A stretch of 64,000 bases of DNA from Pantoea rwandensis. GTDB lineage: Bacteria > Pseudomonadota > Gammaproteobacteria > Enterobacterales > Enterobacteriaceae. The translations under genes were made by a program, and so were the position numbers. The DNA is taken from positions 124,001 through 188,000 of the forward strand of contig NZ_MLFR01000003.1 of NCBI RefSeq assembly GCF_002095475.1, written 5' to 3'. Below the pieces are notes generated by a model that saw only the letters and a program-made list of their open reading frames with translations, did not search any database and was not told the origin of the DNA. Shown here one piece after another: positions 17,833 to 26,157 of this stretch (position 1 is its first letter; each line of letters begins with the position of its first letter).

Positions 17833-19431
17833 TTAGAACACCAGTGCTTGTCCATCCTTTCGGCTTTCAGTGGCGGCAATGTAGAAGCCCTGCGGGTCAC
17901 GCACAATGGCCTGTGCACCGCCGAAGTTATAGCTCTGCAGCGGATCTTCCACCGTAATCTGGTGACCCATCTCGCGCAGTTTTGCCAGCACATTACGGTC
18001 GATGCCCGGTTCAACCACCACTGCGCGACCTTGCTCAACACGCCAGCGCGGTGCATCTATCGCCGCCTGCGGATTCTGCTTGTGCTGCATGATGCGGAGC
18101 GCCAGCTGCAGATGTCCCTGCGCCTGCATTGGGCCACCCATCACGCCAAACGACATCAATGGCTGTCCCGCCGCATCCAGCGCAAACGCCGGAATAATGG
18201 TGTGGAACGGGCGTTTGCTTCCGGCCACCATATTCGGATGCTGCGGATCGAGTGAGAAGCCGCAGCCGCGGTTCTGCAAGCTGATGCCCGTGCCCGGCAC
18301 CACCACGCCCGACCCGAAGCCCATATAGTTGGACTGAATAAACGAGACCATCATGCCGCTGGCATCGGCGGTGGAGAGGTAAACGGTGCCGCTCTGCTGC
18401 GGGGAGCCGAAGGTAAAATCACCGGCCTGATCGGGATTGATGAGCTGAGCGCGCTGTTTAAGATAGCTGTCGCTGAGCAGCAGCTCCGCCGGGAATTCCA
18501 GATGGTCGTAGTCGGTAACGTAGCGATCCAGATCGACTAACGCCAGCTTCATCGCCTCAATGGATAAGTGTAGCCACGGCACGGAATCCGGCGTGTAGCG
18601 GCCGATGTCCCACTGCTCGAGAATTCCGAGCGCAATTAAGGTGGCAATGCCCTGACCGTTGGGCGGCAGCTCCTGCACCGAACCGTTGGCAAACGGGCGT
18701 GATAGCAGCTCCACCCAGTCGGCACGATGGTTGTTGAGATCGGCCATGCTCAGCGCTGCTCCATGCTGCTCGGCAAACGCCACCATTTTCTCGGCCAGTT
18801 CACCACGATAGAAAGCTTCTCCGTTGGTTTCGGCGATTTTCTGTAACGTCGCGGCCTGCGCCGGATTACGGAAAAGCTCACCGGCACGAGGCGGTCGGCC
18901 GTCTGGCGCAAAACACTCGATATAGCCCGGCTGAGATTTCAGTTTGTTATAACCGCGCTGCCACAGATGGGCTATCAGCGGCGAAACCGGGAAGCCGTCA
19001 CGGGCGTATTCGATGGCCGGTTGTGCCAGCGTGGTCAGCGGCAGCGTGGCGAAGCGCTCGGCCAGCGTGACCCAGGCAGAAACGGCACCCGGCACGGTCA
19101 CCGCTTCCCAACCGATTTCCGGCATGGTGCTCTGTCCGGCAAAGCGTTCGGCATTCCAGCTGGCAGGGGAACGCCCGGAGGCATTTAAGCCGTGCAGTTC
19201 TTTGCCATCCCAGATAATGGCAAACGCATCGCTGCCGATGCCGTTGCCAGTGGGTTCCAGCACGGTGAGTGCCATGGCGCTGGCAATCGCGGCATCTACG
19301 GCATTACCGCCCTGCTGCAACATGCGCATCCCCGCCTGCGCCGCCAGCGGCTGAGACGTGGCGACCGCATTGCGGCCCATCATCGGGGCGCGGTGCGAGG
19401 CATAGCTAACGTTGAAATCCAAATCGCTCAT
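17833..19431 (-). CDS. Gamma-glutamyltransferase family protein
   Basis: A 532-residue Ntn-hydrolase of the YwrD/GGT-like branch. The N terminus (GRNAVATSQPLAAQAGMRMLQQGGNAVDAAIASA) and the nucleophile region SGTVYLSTAD, with T349 as the expected self-cleavage site and catalytic threonine, identify the family. The GVMGGPMQAQGHLQ motif lies near residue 430. No signal peptide is visible, unlike periplasmic E. coli Ggt, so it probably acts in the cytoplasm. It is the last gene of an operon with a peptide-type ABC transporter, suggesting import followed by hydrolysis of a gamma-glutamyl compound such as glutathione. The substrate is inference. Confidence 0.88.
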   Translation of the reverse strand: MSDLDFNVSYASHRAPMMGRNAVATSQPLAAQAGMRMLQQGGNAVDAAIASAMALTVLEPTGNGIGSDAFAIIWDGKELHGLNASGRSPASWNAERFAGQSTMPEIGWEAVTVPGAVSAWVTLAERFATLPLTTLAQPAIEYARDGFPVSPLIAHLWQRGYNKLKSQPGYIECFAPDGRPPRAGELFRNPAQAATLQKIAETNGEAFYRGELAEKMVAFAEQHGAALSMADLNNHRADWVELLSRPFANGSVQELPPNGQGIATLIALGILEQWDIGRYTPDSVPWLHLSIEAMKLALVDLDRYVTDYDHLEFPAELLLSDSYLKQRAQLINPDQAGDFTFGSPQQSGTVYLSTADASGMMVSFIQSNYMGFGSGVVVPGTGISLQNRGCGFSLDPQHPNMVAGSKRPFHTIIPAFALDAAGQPLMSFGVMGGPMQAQGHLQLALRIMQHKQNPQAAIDAPRWRVEQGRAVVVEPGIDRNVLAKLREMGHQITVEDPLQSYNFGGAQAIVRDPQGFYIAATESRKDGQALVF

Positions 19432-19440
19432 AACGGTTCC

Positions 19441-20322
19441 TTAATGTGAGTCATTGCGCGGATCAAGCGCATCGCGCAGTCCGTCACCCAGCAGATTGAA
19501 GCCCTGCACAGTGAGAAAAATCGCCAGCCCAGGGAAAATCGACATCCATGGCGCCTGTTCCAGATAGCCCTTAGCGGTGTTCAGCATCGCGCCCCATGAA
19601 GGTGACGGTGGCTGCTGGCCGAGACCAAGAAATGACAGGCTGGCTTCAGTGATGATGGCTGAAGCAATGGCCAGCGTGGCCTGCACCAGAATCGGTGACA
19701 GCACGTTGGGCAGCACATAACGTAGGATGATCCAGCGGTCCGGCAAACCGATGGCACGTGCGCCGTCGATATACTCTTCATGGCGGATGGCGATCACCTG
19801 GCCGCGCGTCAGACGAGCAAAAATCGGCATGGCGGAAAGCCCAATGGCGATCATCGCATTCGACAAGCTCGGCCCGAGGAAGGCACCCAACGCGATCGCC
19901 AGAATCAGAAACGGGCAGGCGAGCAGCGCTTCAATAAAGCGTGAGATAATGCCATCGCACCAGCCCTGCCAGTAACCGGCAATTAAGCCCAGCGGCACGC
20001 CAATCAAAATGGCAATCATCACGGAGATGCAGCCTGCCAGCAGTGAGGTGCGCGCCCCCCAAATTAGACGCGACAGAATATCGCGGCCCAGCTCGTCGGT
20101 CCCCAACCAGAACAGCGCGGAGGGCGCTTTGCGCACGGCAAGGAAGTTTGCCTTGATCGGATCGGCCGGTGCCAGCCAAGGGGCCAGCAACGCCACGGCT
20201 ACAAACAGCAGCACGATCACTGCGCCGATCAGCGCACTCTTATTACGCAGAAATTTCTTCAGCACCCGGCGGTTGGGCTTTGCAACCGCAGGCACTGCGC
20301 CTGCTGTTAACACCTCGCTCAT
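19441..20322 (-). CDS. Peptide-type ABC transporter permease (DppC/GsiD-like)
   Basis: A 293-residue inner-membrane permease with six predicted spans. The inner-membrane coupling motif is SYIDGARAIGLPDRWIILRYVLPN (EAA loop, about residues 190-213), and the N-terminal FLRNKSALIGAVIVLLFVAVALLAPWLAP is typical of DppC/OppC. It begins two bases after the stop of the partner permease and precedes the gamma-glutamyltransferase. Within the PepT family glutathione (Gsi) and dipeptide carriers are similar, so the substrate is not settled. Confidence 0.9.
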   Translation of the reverse strand: MSEVLTAGAVPAVAKPNRRVLKKFLRNKSALIGAVIVLLFVAVALLAPWLAPADPIKANFLAVRKAPSALFWLGTDELGRDILSRLIWGARTSLLAGCISVMIAILIGVPLGLIAGYWQGWCDGIISRFIEALLACPFLILAIALGAFLGPSLSNAMIAIGLSAMPIFARLTRGQVIAIRHEEYIDGARAIGLPDRWIILRYVLPNVLSPILVQATLAIASAIITEASLSFLGLGQQPPSPSWGAMLNTAKGYLEQAPWMSIFPGLAIFLTVQGFNLLGDGLRDALDPRNDSH

Positions 20323-20324
20323 GG

Positions 20325-21266
20325 TTAGCCTCGCATTTTCGGGTTGATTAACAGATAGAGCACATCTGCCAGCAGGTTCAGCAGCAGGAAGCCGATCGCC
20401 ACCACCAGCACCACGCCCTGTACCACCGCGTAATCACGGTTAAACACCGCATCGACAATCATCTTGCCGAAACCGGGCAGGGTGAAAACCTGCTCGGTTA
20501 ACACCGCACCGCCCAGCAGCTCACCAAACAGCAACGTGGTGAGCGTGACGATCGGCATCAGCGCGTTACGGAAGGCATGCTTCAGCACCACTTTGGGGGC
20601 CAGCAGACCTTTGGCGCGCGCGGTGCGGATGTAATCGGCCTTTAGCACGCTGATCATCGATGCCCGTGTATGGCGCATCAGTGTGGCGGCGAGGCCAGTC
20701 CCCAGCACTAAAGCGGGCAGCAGCAGCGTTTTCAGGTTCTGCGCCACATCTTCACTGATGGGTACAAAGCCGGAGGCCGGTAACCATTGCAGATGCACCG
20801 AAAACAGCAGGATCAGCAGAATGCCCAGCCAGAAATGCGGCACCGATATGCCGGAGAGCGCGACAAAATTGGTGGTGTGATCGACCCAGGTGTCTTTGCG
20901 CACCGCCGCGATAATGCCCATGCTGATGCCAATCCCCAGCGCAATCACCATCGCCAGCAGCGACAGCTCCAGCGTTACCGGCAATTTGCTGGCAATCAGC
21001 GAGGTCACCGGCTCTTTGGTGCGCAGTGACATGCCTAAGTCACCCTTCAGCGCATTGCCGATCCACGAGAAATACTGCGTGGGGATCGGATCATCCAGAT
21101 GGTATTCCGCCCGCAGCTGCGCGATGACCGCTGGATCGCGCTCCTCACCCGCCATCGCCAGCACCGGATCGCCCGGCAGCAGCTTTTGCAGCGCAAACAC
21201 CATGATGCTCACCAGCAGCAGCGTGGGGATCGCCAGCAGTAAGCGTTTAACAATCAGTTCCAGCAT
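20325..21266 (-). CDS. Peptide-type ABC transporter permease (DppB/GsiC-like)
   Basis: A 313-residue permease with an N-terminal span (LLLAIPTLLLVSIMVFAL) followed by the LLPGDPVLAMAGEE motif of DppB/GsiC proteins and an EAA coupling loop DYIRTARAKGLLAPKVVLKHAFRNAL. Two adjacent ATGs occur; the second (21266) has AGGAG at suitable spacing and is preferred. It pairs with the following DppC-like permease. Confidence 0.9.
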   Translation of the reverse strand: MLELIVKRLLLAIPTLLLVSIMVFALQKLLPGDPVLAMAGEERDPAVIAQLRAEYHLDDPIPTQYFSWIGNALKGDLGMSLRTKEPVTSLIASKLPVTLELSLLAMVIALGIGISMGIIAAVRKDTWVDHTTNFVALSGISVPHFWLGILLILLFSVHLQWLPASGFVPISEDVAQNLKTLLLPALVLGTGLAATLMRHTRASMISVLKADYIRTARAKGLLAPKVVLKHAFRNALMPIVTLTTLLFGELLGGAVLTEQVFTLPGFGKMIVDAVFNRDYAVVQGVVLVVAIGFLLLNLLADVLYLLINPKMRG

Positions 21267-21283
21267 CATCGCTCCTCAGCGGT

Positions 21284-22801
21284 TTACTGCGCCATGCTCA
21301 CACCCGCGAGGCGCACCAGACCATCAGGCCAGGCTTTAAAGCCCTGCAGTTTTTTCGTCATGCCAAAGATGCGCGGCTCGAAGTAGAGATAGGCAATCGG
21401 CATATCGGTTTGCAGCTGATTCACAACTTTGGTGTAGAGCGCCTGACGCTGCGCCTGATCGTTGGTGAGGCGTGCGGCGTTCAACCACTCATCAACCTTG
21501 GCATTGCTATAGCGACCGTCGTTGAGCGTGCCTTTGCTATTGATAAACGAATAGATGCTGCCATCGGGATCGGGACGGCCGGACCAGCCGGATAAGCTGA
21601 GCTGGTAATCGCCGCGCTGCTGGCGATCCAGCAAGCTGGCGAACTCACTCATCTGCAAGTTGAGGTTGATGCCCGCTTCACCGACCATCGCCTGAATCAC
21701 CTGGCCGACCTGCTGTGCCGTTGGGTTGTTGGTGACCAGCAGCGTCAGAGTGAGCGGCGTGGTCACACCCGCCGCCTTCAGCAGCGCTTTGGCTTTTTCC
21801 ACATCACGTGTGCCGACTGGCGTGTTGACGTGATAGGCACTGACCGGTGAGAACGCCTGATTGGACGGGGTATACAAGCCTTCAAACGCCACCTGATTCA
21901 GCGCGTCGCGGTCAATCGCCAGCGAGAAAGCTTCACGGACGCGCGGATCTTTCAGCGGGCTGTTGGCGTCTACCTTGCCGTTATTGATGTTGAAGGTGAT
22001 GCCCTGATAACCGAGGCCGGTGACCTTGGCCAGCGCCAGCTTGCTGTCGCCCTCTACGGTTTTCACATCACTTGCCGCCACGCCTTCCGTCAGGTCGAGA
22101 TCGCCTGCGCGCAGGTTGGCGAGTCGCACCGAGGCATCCGGGATCGGCAGGAAAATCACTTTATCGAAGTGATAAGCGCTCTTATTCCAGTAGTTTTCAA
22201 AGCGCGTCAGCACGATACGGTCTTGCTGCACGCGGCTGGCAAACTGATACGGACCAGAACAGACCGGATGAGTGACGAAGTCCGGTTTTTTGGCTGCTTC
22301 CGGGGCCAGCATCGCGCCGGCACGGTCGGTGAGCTGGCTGAGCAGCGCGGCATCGGGCGTTTTCAGGTGGAACTTCACCTGCATTGGCCCGCTGACTTCC
22401 ACGCTATCGATGGAAGAAATTTCACTTTTACGCAGCGAACCCGGCAGCGTTAGCGCGCGCTCAATATTGAATTTCACCGCGTTGGCATCAAACTTTTCGC
22501 CATCCTGGAAGGTCACGCCCTCGCGCAGGTTCATGGTCAGGGTTTTGCCGTCATCGCTCCAGGCCCAATCGGTTGCCAGGCCGGGCACCACTTTCAGGTT
22601 TTCATCCACATCCACCAGGCGGTCGCACATGGCGGCAAACACAAAACGTCCGTAATAGGTGCGCGCCAGATGCGGATCGAGCATGTCCGGGTCGGCACCC
22701 AGGCCAATGCGAATCACGCTTTCCGCCTGACTGTGTGCACTGGCACCAAGCAAGAGCAGGCCGCTTAAGGCCGTGAGTAAGGGTAAACGAGCTTTCTTCA
22801 C
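21284..22801 (-). CDS. Periplasmic solute-binding protein, family 5 (GsiB/DppA-like)
   Basis: A 505-residue extracellular solute-binding protein. It has a signal peptide of about 26 residues (LPLLTALSGLLLLGASAHSQA), then the SBP_bac_5 signature SVIRIGLGADPDMLDPHLARTYYGR and the DARV-like DASVRLANLRAGDLDLTEG. The start codon is GTG, with GGAG eight bases upstream. Clustering with a gamma-glutamyltransferase suggests glutathione or another gamma-glutamyl peptide as ligand; that is inference. Confidence 0.9.
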   Translation of the reverse strand: MKKARLPLLTALSGLLLLGASAHSQAESVIRIGLGADPDMLDPHLARTYYGRFVFAAMCDRLVDVDENLKVVPGLATDWAWSDDGKTLTMNLREGVTFQDGEKFDANAVKFNIERALTLPGSLRKSEISSIDSVEVSGPMQVKFHLKTPDAALLSQLTDRAGAMLAPEAAKKPDFVTHPVCSGPYQFASRVQQDRIVLTRFENYWNKSAYHFDKVIFLPIPDASVRLANLRAGDLDLTEGVAASDVKTVEGDSKLALAKVTGLGYQGITFNINNGKVDANSPLKDPRVREAFSLAIDRDALNQVAFEGLYTPSNQAFSPVSAYHVNTPVGTRDVEKAKALLKAAGVTTPLTLTLLVTNNPTAQQVGQVIQAMVGEAGINLNLQMSEFASLLDRQQRGDYQLSLSGWSGRPDPDGSIYSFINSKGTLNDGRYSNAKVDEWLNAARLTNDQAQRQALYTKVVNQLQTDMPIAYLYFEPRIFGMTKKLQGFKAWPDGLVRLAGVSMAQ

Positions 22802-22819
22802 AGGCGAATCTCCAGAGGG

Positions 22820-23881
22820 TTAGGCTTGTTGCTTGACCGCCTGCTCAAACAGCGCGCGGCGACGTAAAAAGGCGGCAGAAGGCGGTGCGAGGGTAATAAC
22901 GCTACGATCGCGGTTAATTTCCTGCCAGCGATGGCAGGCAATCTGGCGGCCGCCGCTCAGCACTTGGTTAATCGGTTCAAACTGACGGCAATCCGCTGTC
23001 GCCCAAGGGCAGCGGGTGTGAAAACGACAGCCTGCAGGCGGATTGGCAGGATTGGGCAGATCGCCCTGCAGCATCGGAATCTGGCGGCTGACACCGGGTT
23101 GCATCTGCGGCGCGGAGGCGATCAGCGCTTGGGTATAGGGGTGCAGCGGTGCGTCAAAAATCTCGTCCACGGTGGCGACTTCAACTATCTGTCCGAGGTA
23201 CATCACCGCCACGCGATCGCTCATATGGCGAATCACTGCCAGACCGTGTGCCACAATGATCATCGTCAGGCCAAACTGCTGTTTCAGACTCTCCAGCAGA
23301 TTCACCACCTGCGCCTGTACGGAAACGTCTAAGGCGGAAACCGGCTCATCGCCCAGCAGCAATTTGGGTTGGGAGGCGAGGGCGCGGGCGATGCCAATAC
23401 GCTGACGTTGACCGCCGGAGAACTCGTGCGGATAACGCTCGGCCCAGGCGGCCGGTAAACCCACGGTGCGCAGCAACTCCGCCACGCGAACATGGCGTGC
23501 TTCCCGGCTCAGTTTTTCGTGCAGCCACAAGGGCTCGCCGACAATCTGTTGCACCGTCATGCGTGGATTCAGTGAGGCAAAGGGGTCCTGAAAGATGATT
23601 TGCATTTCGCGGCGCAGTTGATTCAGGCGTGCGCCGCTGGCATCGGTAATGCTTTCGCCCTGGTAGAGGACTTCCCCGGCACTGGCCGCCAGCAGGCGTA
23701 GCAGTAAACGGCCGAGGGTTGATTTACCCGACCCCGATTCGCCAACAATCGCCAGCGTTTCACCCGGCATGACCTGCAACGACACGCGATCCACTGCGGT
23801 GACGCCGCGATTGCGCTTAAACAGGCGATTCGGCCCGGCAAAAGTTTTGCTTAAATCGCGGCACTCCAAAATCGGTTTCAT
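22820..23881 (-). CDS. ABC transporter ATPase (DppF/OppF-like)
   Basis: A 353-residue ATPase: Walker [10 protein letters not shown] (about residue 47), signature [17 protein letters not shown], Walker [14 protein letters not shown], and the C-terminal oligo_HPY extension with CRFHTRCPWA cysteines typical of peptide importers. The start at 23881 overlaps the previous ATPase gene by ATGA, so the longer frame back to 24022 is not needed. Unlike GsiA, the two ATPases of this system are separate proteins. Confidence 0.9.
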   Translation of the reverse strand: MKPILECRDLSKTFAGPNRLFKRNRGVTAVDRVSLQVMPGETLAIVGESGSGKSTLGRLLLRLLAASAGEVLYQGESITDASGARLNQLRREMQIIFQDPFASLNPRMTVQQIVGEPLWLHEKLSREARHVRVAELLRTVGLPAAWAERYPHEFSGGQRQRIGIARALASQPKLLLGDEPVSALDVSVQAQVVNLLESLKQQFGLTMIIVAHGLAVIRHMSDRVAVMYLGQIVEVATVDEIFDAPLHPYTQALIASAPQMQPGVSRQIPMLQGDLPNPANPPAGCRFHTRCPWATADCRQFEPINQVLSGGRQIACHRWQEINRDRSVITLAPPSAAFLRRRALFEQAVKQQA

Positions 23882-24873
23882 GCGATTTCCCCCGGCGTGA
23901 CGTGCTGTTCCAGCGGCGCGCGGAAACAGGCGACCTGATGATCGGTAGCCAGCGCACGCAGCGCTGGACGGTGGTGATGACAGCGGAGTTCGGCAAAGGG
24001 GCAACGGTTGGCAAAACGACAACCTGCGGGCATGTTTTCCGGTAACGGAACTTGGCCAGGAATGGTGGCCAGTGCGCCGCTGCGTGCGCTCAGGCTGGGA
24101 ATCGACCCCATCAGACCAATGGTGTACGGATGTTGGGGATCGTTGAAAATCGCTTCCACGCTGCCGGTTTCAACCACCTGACCGGCGTACATCACCGCGA
24201 CGCGCTGCGCGACTTCGGCCACCACGCCCAGGTCGTGGGTGATCATTAATACGGCGGTGCCGGTTTCCTGCTTCAGGGTATTCAGCAGCGCCAAAATCTG
24301 TGCCTGAATGGTGACGTCGAGCGCGGTGGTTGGCTCATCGGCAATCAGCAATTTTGGATTGTTAATCAATGCCATGGCGATCATTACACGCTGGCGCATG
24401 CCACCAGACAGTTGATGCGGATAGGCTTTCAGGCGCATCTCTGGCGCGGGGATTTGCACTTTTTGCAGGATGGCCAGTGCCGCTTCCATCGCCGTGCGGC
24501 GATTAACATGGCGATGGCGCATCACCGCTTCGCTAAGCTGATCGCCGAGGGTAAAGGCCGGGTTGAGCGAGGTCATTGGCTCCTGGAAAATCATCGCCAG
24601 CTGATTGCCGCGCAAACTGGCGTAGTCGCTGGCGCTGAGATCGTGCAGGCTGCGCCCGTCGAACAGCATCTCGCCCTGTAAAATTTCAGCACTGGCGGGT
24701 TGCAGGCCCATCAATGTGAGTGAGGTGATGCTTTTGCCGCAGCCCGATTCCCCAACCAGCGCCAGCGTTTCTCCGGCATGCAGCGTCAGAGAGATGTCGT
24801 CCAATACCGTGACGGGCGAACCGCGAAACTGCACGCGCAGGTTGCGAACGGTAAGCACCGGGTGATCGTTCAT
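23878..24873 (-). CDS. ABC transporter ATPase (DppD/OppD-like)
   Basis: A 331-residue ATPase: Walker [10 protein letters not shown]-loop [12 protein letters not shown], signature [15 protein letters not shown], Walker [15 protein letters not shown] and the H-loop MITHDLG, plus an oligo_HPY cysteine region ([14 protein letters not shown]). It overlaps the GntR regulator by ATGA and the following ATPase by ATGA, so regulator and transporter are translationally coupled. Confidence 0.9.
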   Translation of the reverse strand: MNDHPVLTVRNLRVQFRGSPVTVLDDISLTLHAGETLALVGESGCGKSITSLTLMGLQPASAEILQGEMLFDGRSLHDLSASDYASLRGNQLAMIFQEPMTSLNPAFTLGDQLSEAVMRHRHVNRRTAMEAALAILQKVQIPAPEMRLKAYPHQLSGGMRQRVMIAMALINNPKLLIADEPTTALDVTIQAQILALLNTLKQETGTAVLMITHDLGVVAEVAQRVAVMYAGQVVETGSVEAIFNDPQHPYTIGLMGSIPSLSARSGALATIPGQVPLPENMPAGCRFANRCPFAELRCHHHRPALRALATDHQVACFRAPLEQHVTPGEIA

Positions 24874-25592
24874 GGCGTCTCCTCTTGATGGCTGTACAGT
24901 GCTTCAAGCAGCGCCTGTTGCAGCGCCAGTAAGTGTTCGCGCATCGCGGCAGCGGCTTCATGAGGCTGGCGTTGCGCGATGTGATTCACCAAGCGCTGGT
25001 GGTGGTCGTCGTAGTTGTTGAGGCGCGCGGGCGTACGCGCCTGCACGCGCAGATGCTGCCAGCCAGGATCGCGGCGCACGGCATCCACGGCATCGAATAA
25101 CCCCAGCATCAAGCGATTTCCGGCGGCTTCCGCAATGGCACGATGAAAGGCGCTGTCCCACAGTTCGTGCTGGTCGCCATCCTCCGGGGCTGTGATGCCA
25201 TTCATGCGTTCCAGCAGGCGCTTCATCAGTGCAATCTGCTCTTTGCTGGCGCGCAGGGCGGCCAGTCGCGCCAATCCGGGTTCCAGCTGCAAGCGGGCTT
25301 CCATCACCTCCAGCAGGTTCGACTGCTGCGGTAGATCGTGCAGCGCCAGCGGCTGTACCGGTGCCGCCGGGCCAACAAAGGTGCCTTTGCCCTGCTTGCG
25401 CCAGATGCGTCCCTCCTCTTCCAGCACATCAAGCGCGCGACGAATCTCACGGCGTCCGACGCCAAAGCGCTCCGCCAGTTCACGCTCGGTAGGCAACGCG
25501 CGATCGGGCTGCTGCTCGTGTTGCTGGATCAGTTGGCGCAGTTGCTCCAGAGCAGAACTGGAGTTGCGAGCGTTATCTGACGTGTGACTCAT
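24870..25592 (-). CDS. GntR-family regulator, FadR/FCD subfamily
   Basis: A 240-residue repressor. The N-terminal GntR winged helix is RALPTERELAERFGVGRREIRRALDVLEEEGRIWRKQGKGTFVG (about residues 36-80), and the C-terminal all-helical FCD ligand domain includes HELWDSAFHRAIAEAAGNRLM, with histidines suited to metal binding. It is the first gene of the transporter/gamma-glutamyltransferase operon and probably controls it. The leader contains two palindromes. There is no clear ribosome-binding site before the ATG at 25592. Confidence 0.88.
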   Translation of the reverse strand: MSHTSDNARNSSSALEQLRQLIQQHEQQPDRALPTERELAERFGVGRREIRRALDVLEEEGRIWRKQGKGTFVGPAAPVQPLALHDLPQQSNLLEVMEARLQLEPGLARLAALRASKEQIALMKRLLERMNGITAPEDGDQHELWDSAFHRAIAEAAGNRLMLGLFDAVDAVRRDPGWQHLRVQARTPARLNNYDDHHQRLVNHIAQRQPHEAAAAMREHLLALQQALLEALYSHQEETP

Positions 25593-25593
25593 G

Positions 25594-25722
25594 ATTGGTT
25601 CGCCTGTTTAATCATCAGTAAAAGATCGGTAATCCCGGATTAACCAGCACTTTTACTGATGAAAGGCTGAGCAATCGGCTTTCTCAGCTTAGGCAAGAAG
25701 TGAACCAATATTGGATTGGTTC
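25594..25722 (-). promoter_or_regulatory. GntR operon leader with two dyads, possible operators
   Basis: Two structures stand out. A 51-bp imperfect palindrome at 25612-25662 has outer arms TCATCAGTAAAAG and CTTTTACTGATGA and inner arms AATCC/GGATT. A second dyad at 25702-25722 reads GAACCAAT-ATTGG-ATTGGTTC. The half-site ATTGGTTC recurs at 25594-25601, directly before the gntR start. These are candidate operators for the GntR protein. Confidence 0.5.
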
Positions 25723-26000
25723 AAAGATGACAACCACGTGACAGAAATAACCCTTTGAAGAGTAAGTAAAAGTTTTTTCGGGCTTCGTTTAAATCTGAGA
25801 GGTGCATCAATATTCGCCCTGGAATGTGCGCTTCATATTGGTGCGCCCGCGCTGCATGACTGTGCAATGAACAAGAGGGTAAGGAAGCCGTTTAACGAAA
25901 TAGTGTTTAATTTCATTGCGTTGAAAGATTGGCACTTTTTTTGAATGTGTTTAAGCAGATGCAGGAGCGATAGCGGGTAACCGACGTCGCCAGACAATTT
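25723..26000. other. Intergenic region upstream of the guanidine operon
   Basis: No coding potential was recognised. The transcription start of the guanidine operon should lie here. A TGGCAC-N5-TTGAA sequence at 25930-25945 resembles a sigma-54 promoter, but its -12 element has GA instead of GC. No convincing sigma-70 promoter was identified by eye. Confidence 0.4.
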
Positions 26001-26004
26001 GCAA

Positions 26005-26095
26005 TGGGTCACTAGGGTTCCGGTCGAAAGATGCTGGTCCGAGAGTGACCGACCGTCCTCTGACGGTTACACGGCGGGACAAAAGCCCGGGAGGA
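26005..26095 (+). ncRNA. Guanidine-I riboswitch (ykkC class)
   Basis: The conserved blocks of the ykkC/guanidine-I aptamer occur in order: CTAGGGTTCCGG (26013 on), GCTGGTCCGAGAG (26033 on), a variable hairpin GACCGTC...GACGGTTAC, then ACGGCGGGACAAAAGCCCGG ending at 26090. The class binds guanidinium and switches on export or degradation genes. Its 3' strand GGGAGG is shared with a terminator hairpin, so ligand binding should permit readthrough. Downstream genes are exactly those expected of a guanidine operon. Confidence 0.93.
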
Positions 26096-26131
26096 AAGCG
26101 AGATCGTTGCTCGCCGCCTCCTGCTTTTTTT
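26089..26131 (+). terminator. Riboswitch-controlled terminator
   Basis: GGAGG (26090-26094) pairs with CCTCC (26117-26121), and GCGAG (26098-26102) with CTCGC (26110-26114); seven Ts follow at 26125-26131. The 5' strand overlaps the last conserved bases of the guanidine-I aptamer, making the two folds mutually exclusive. Confidence 0.8.
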
Positions 26132-26157
26132 CGCCCGTTAACGCCAGAGGAACCATC

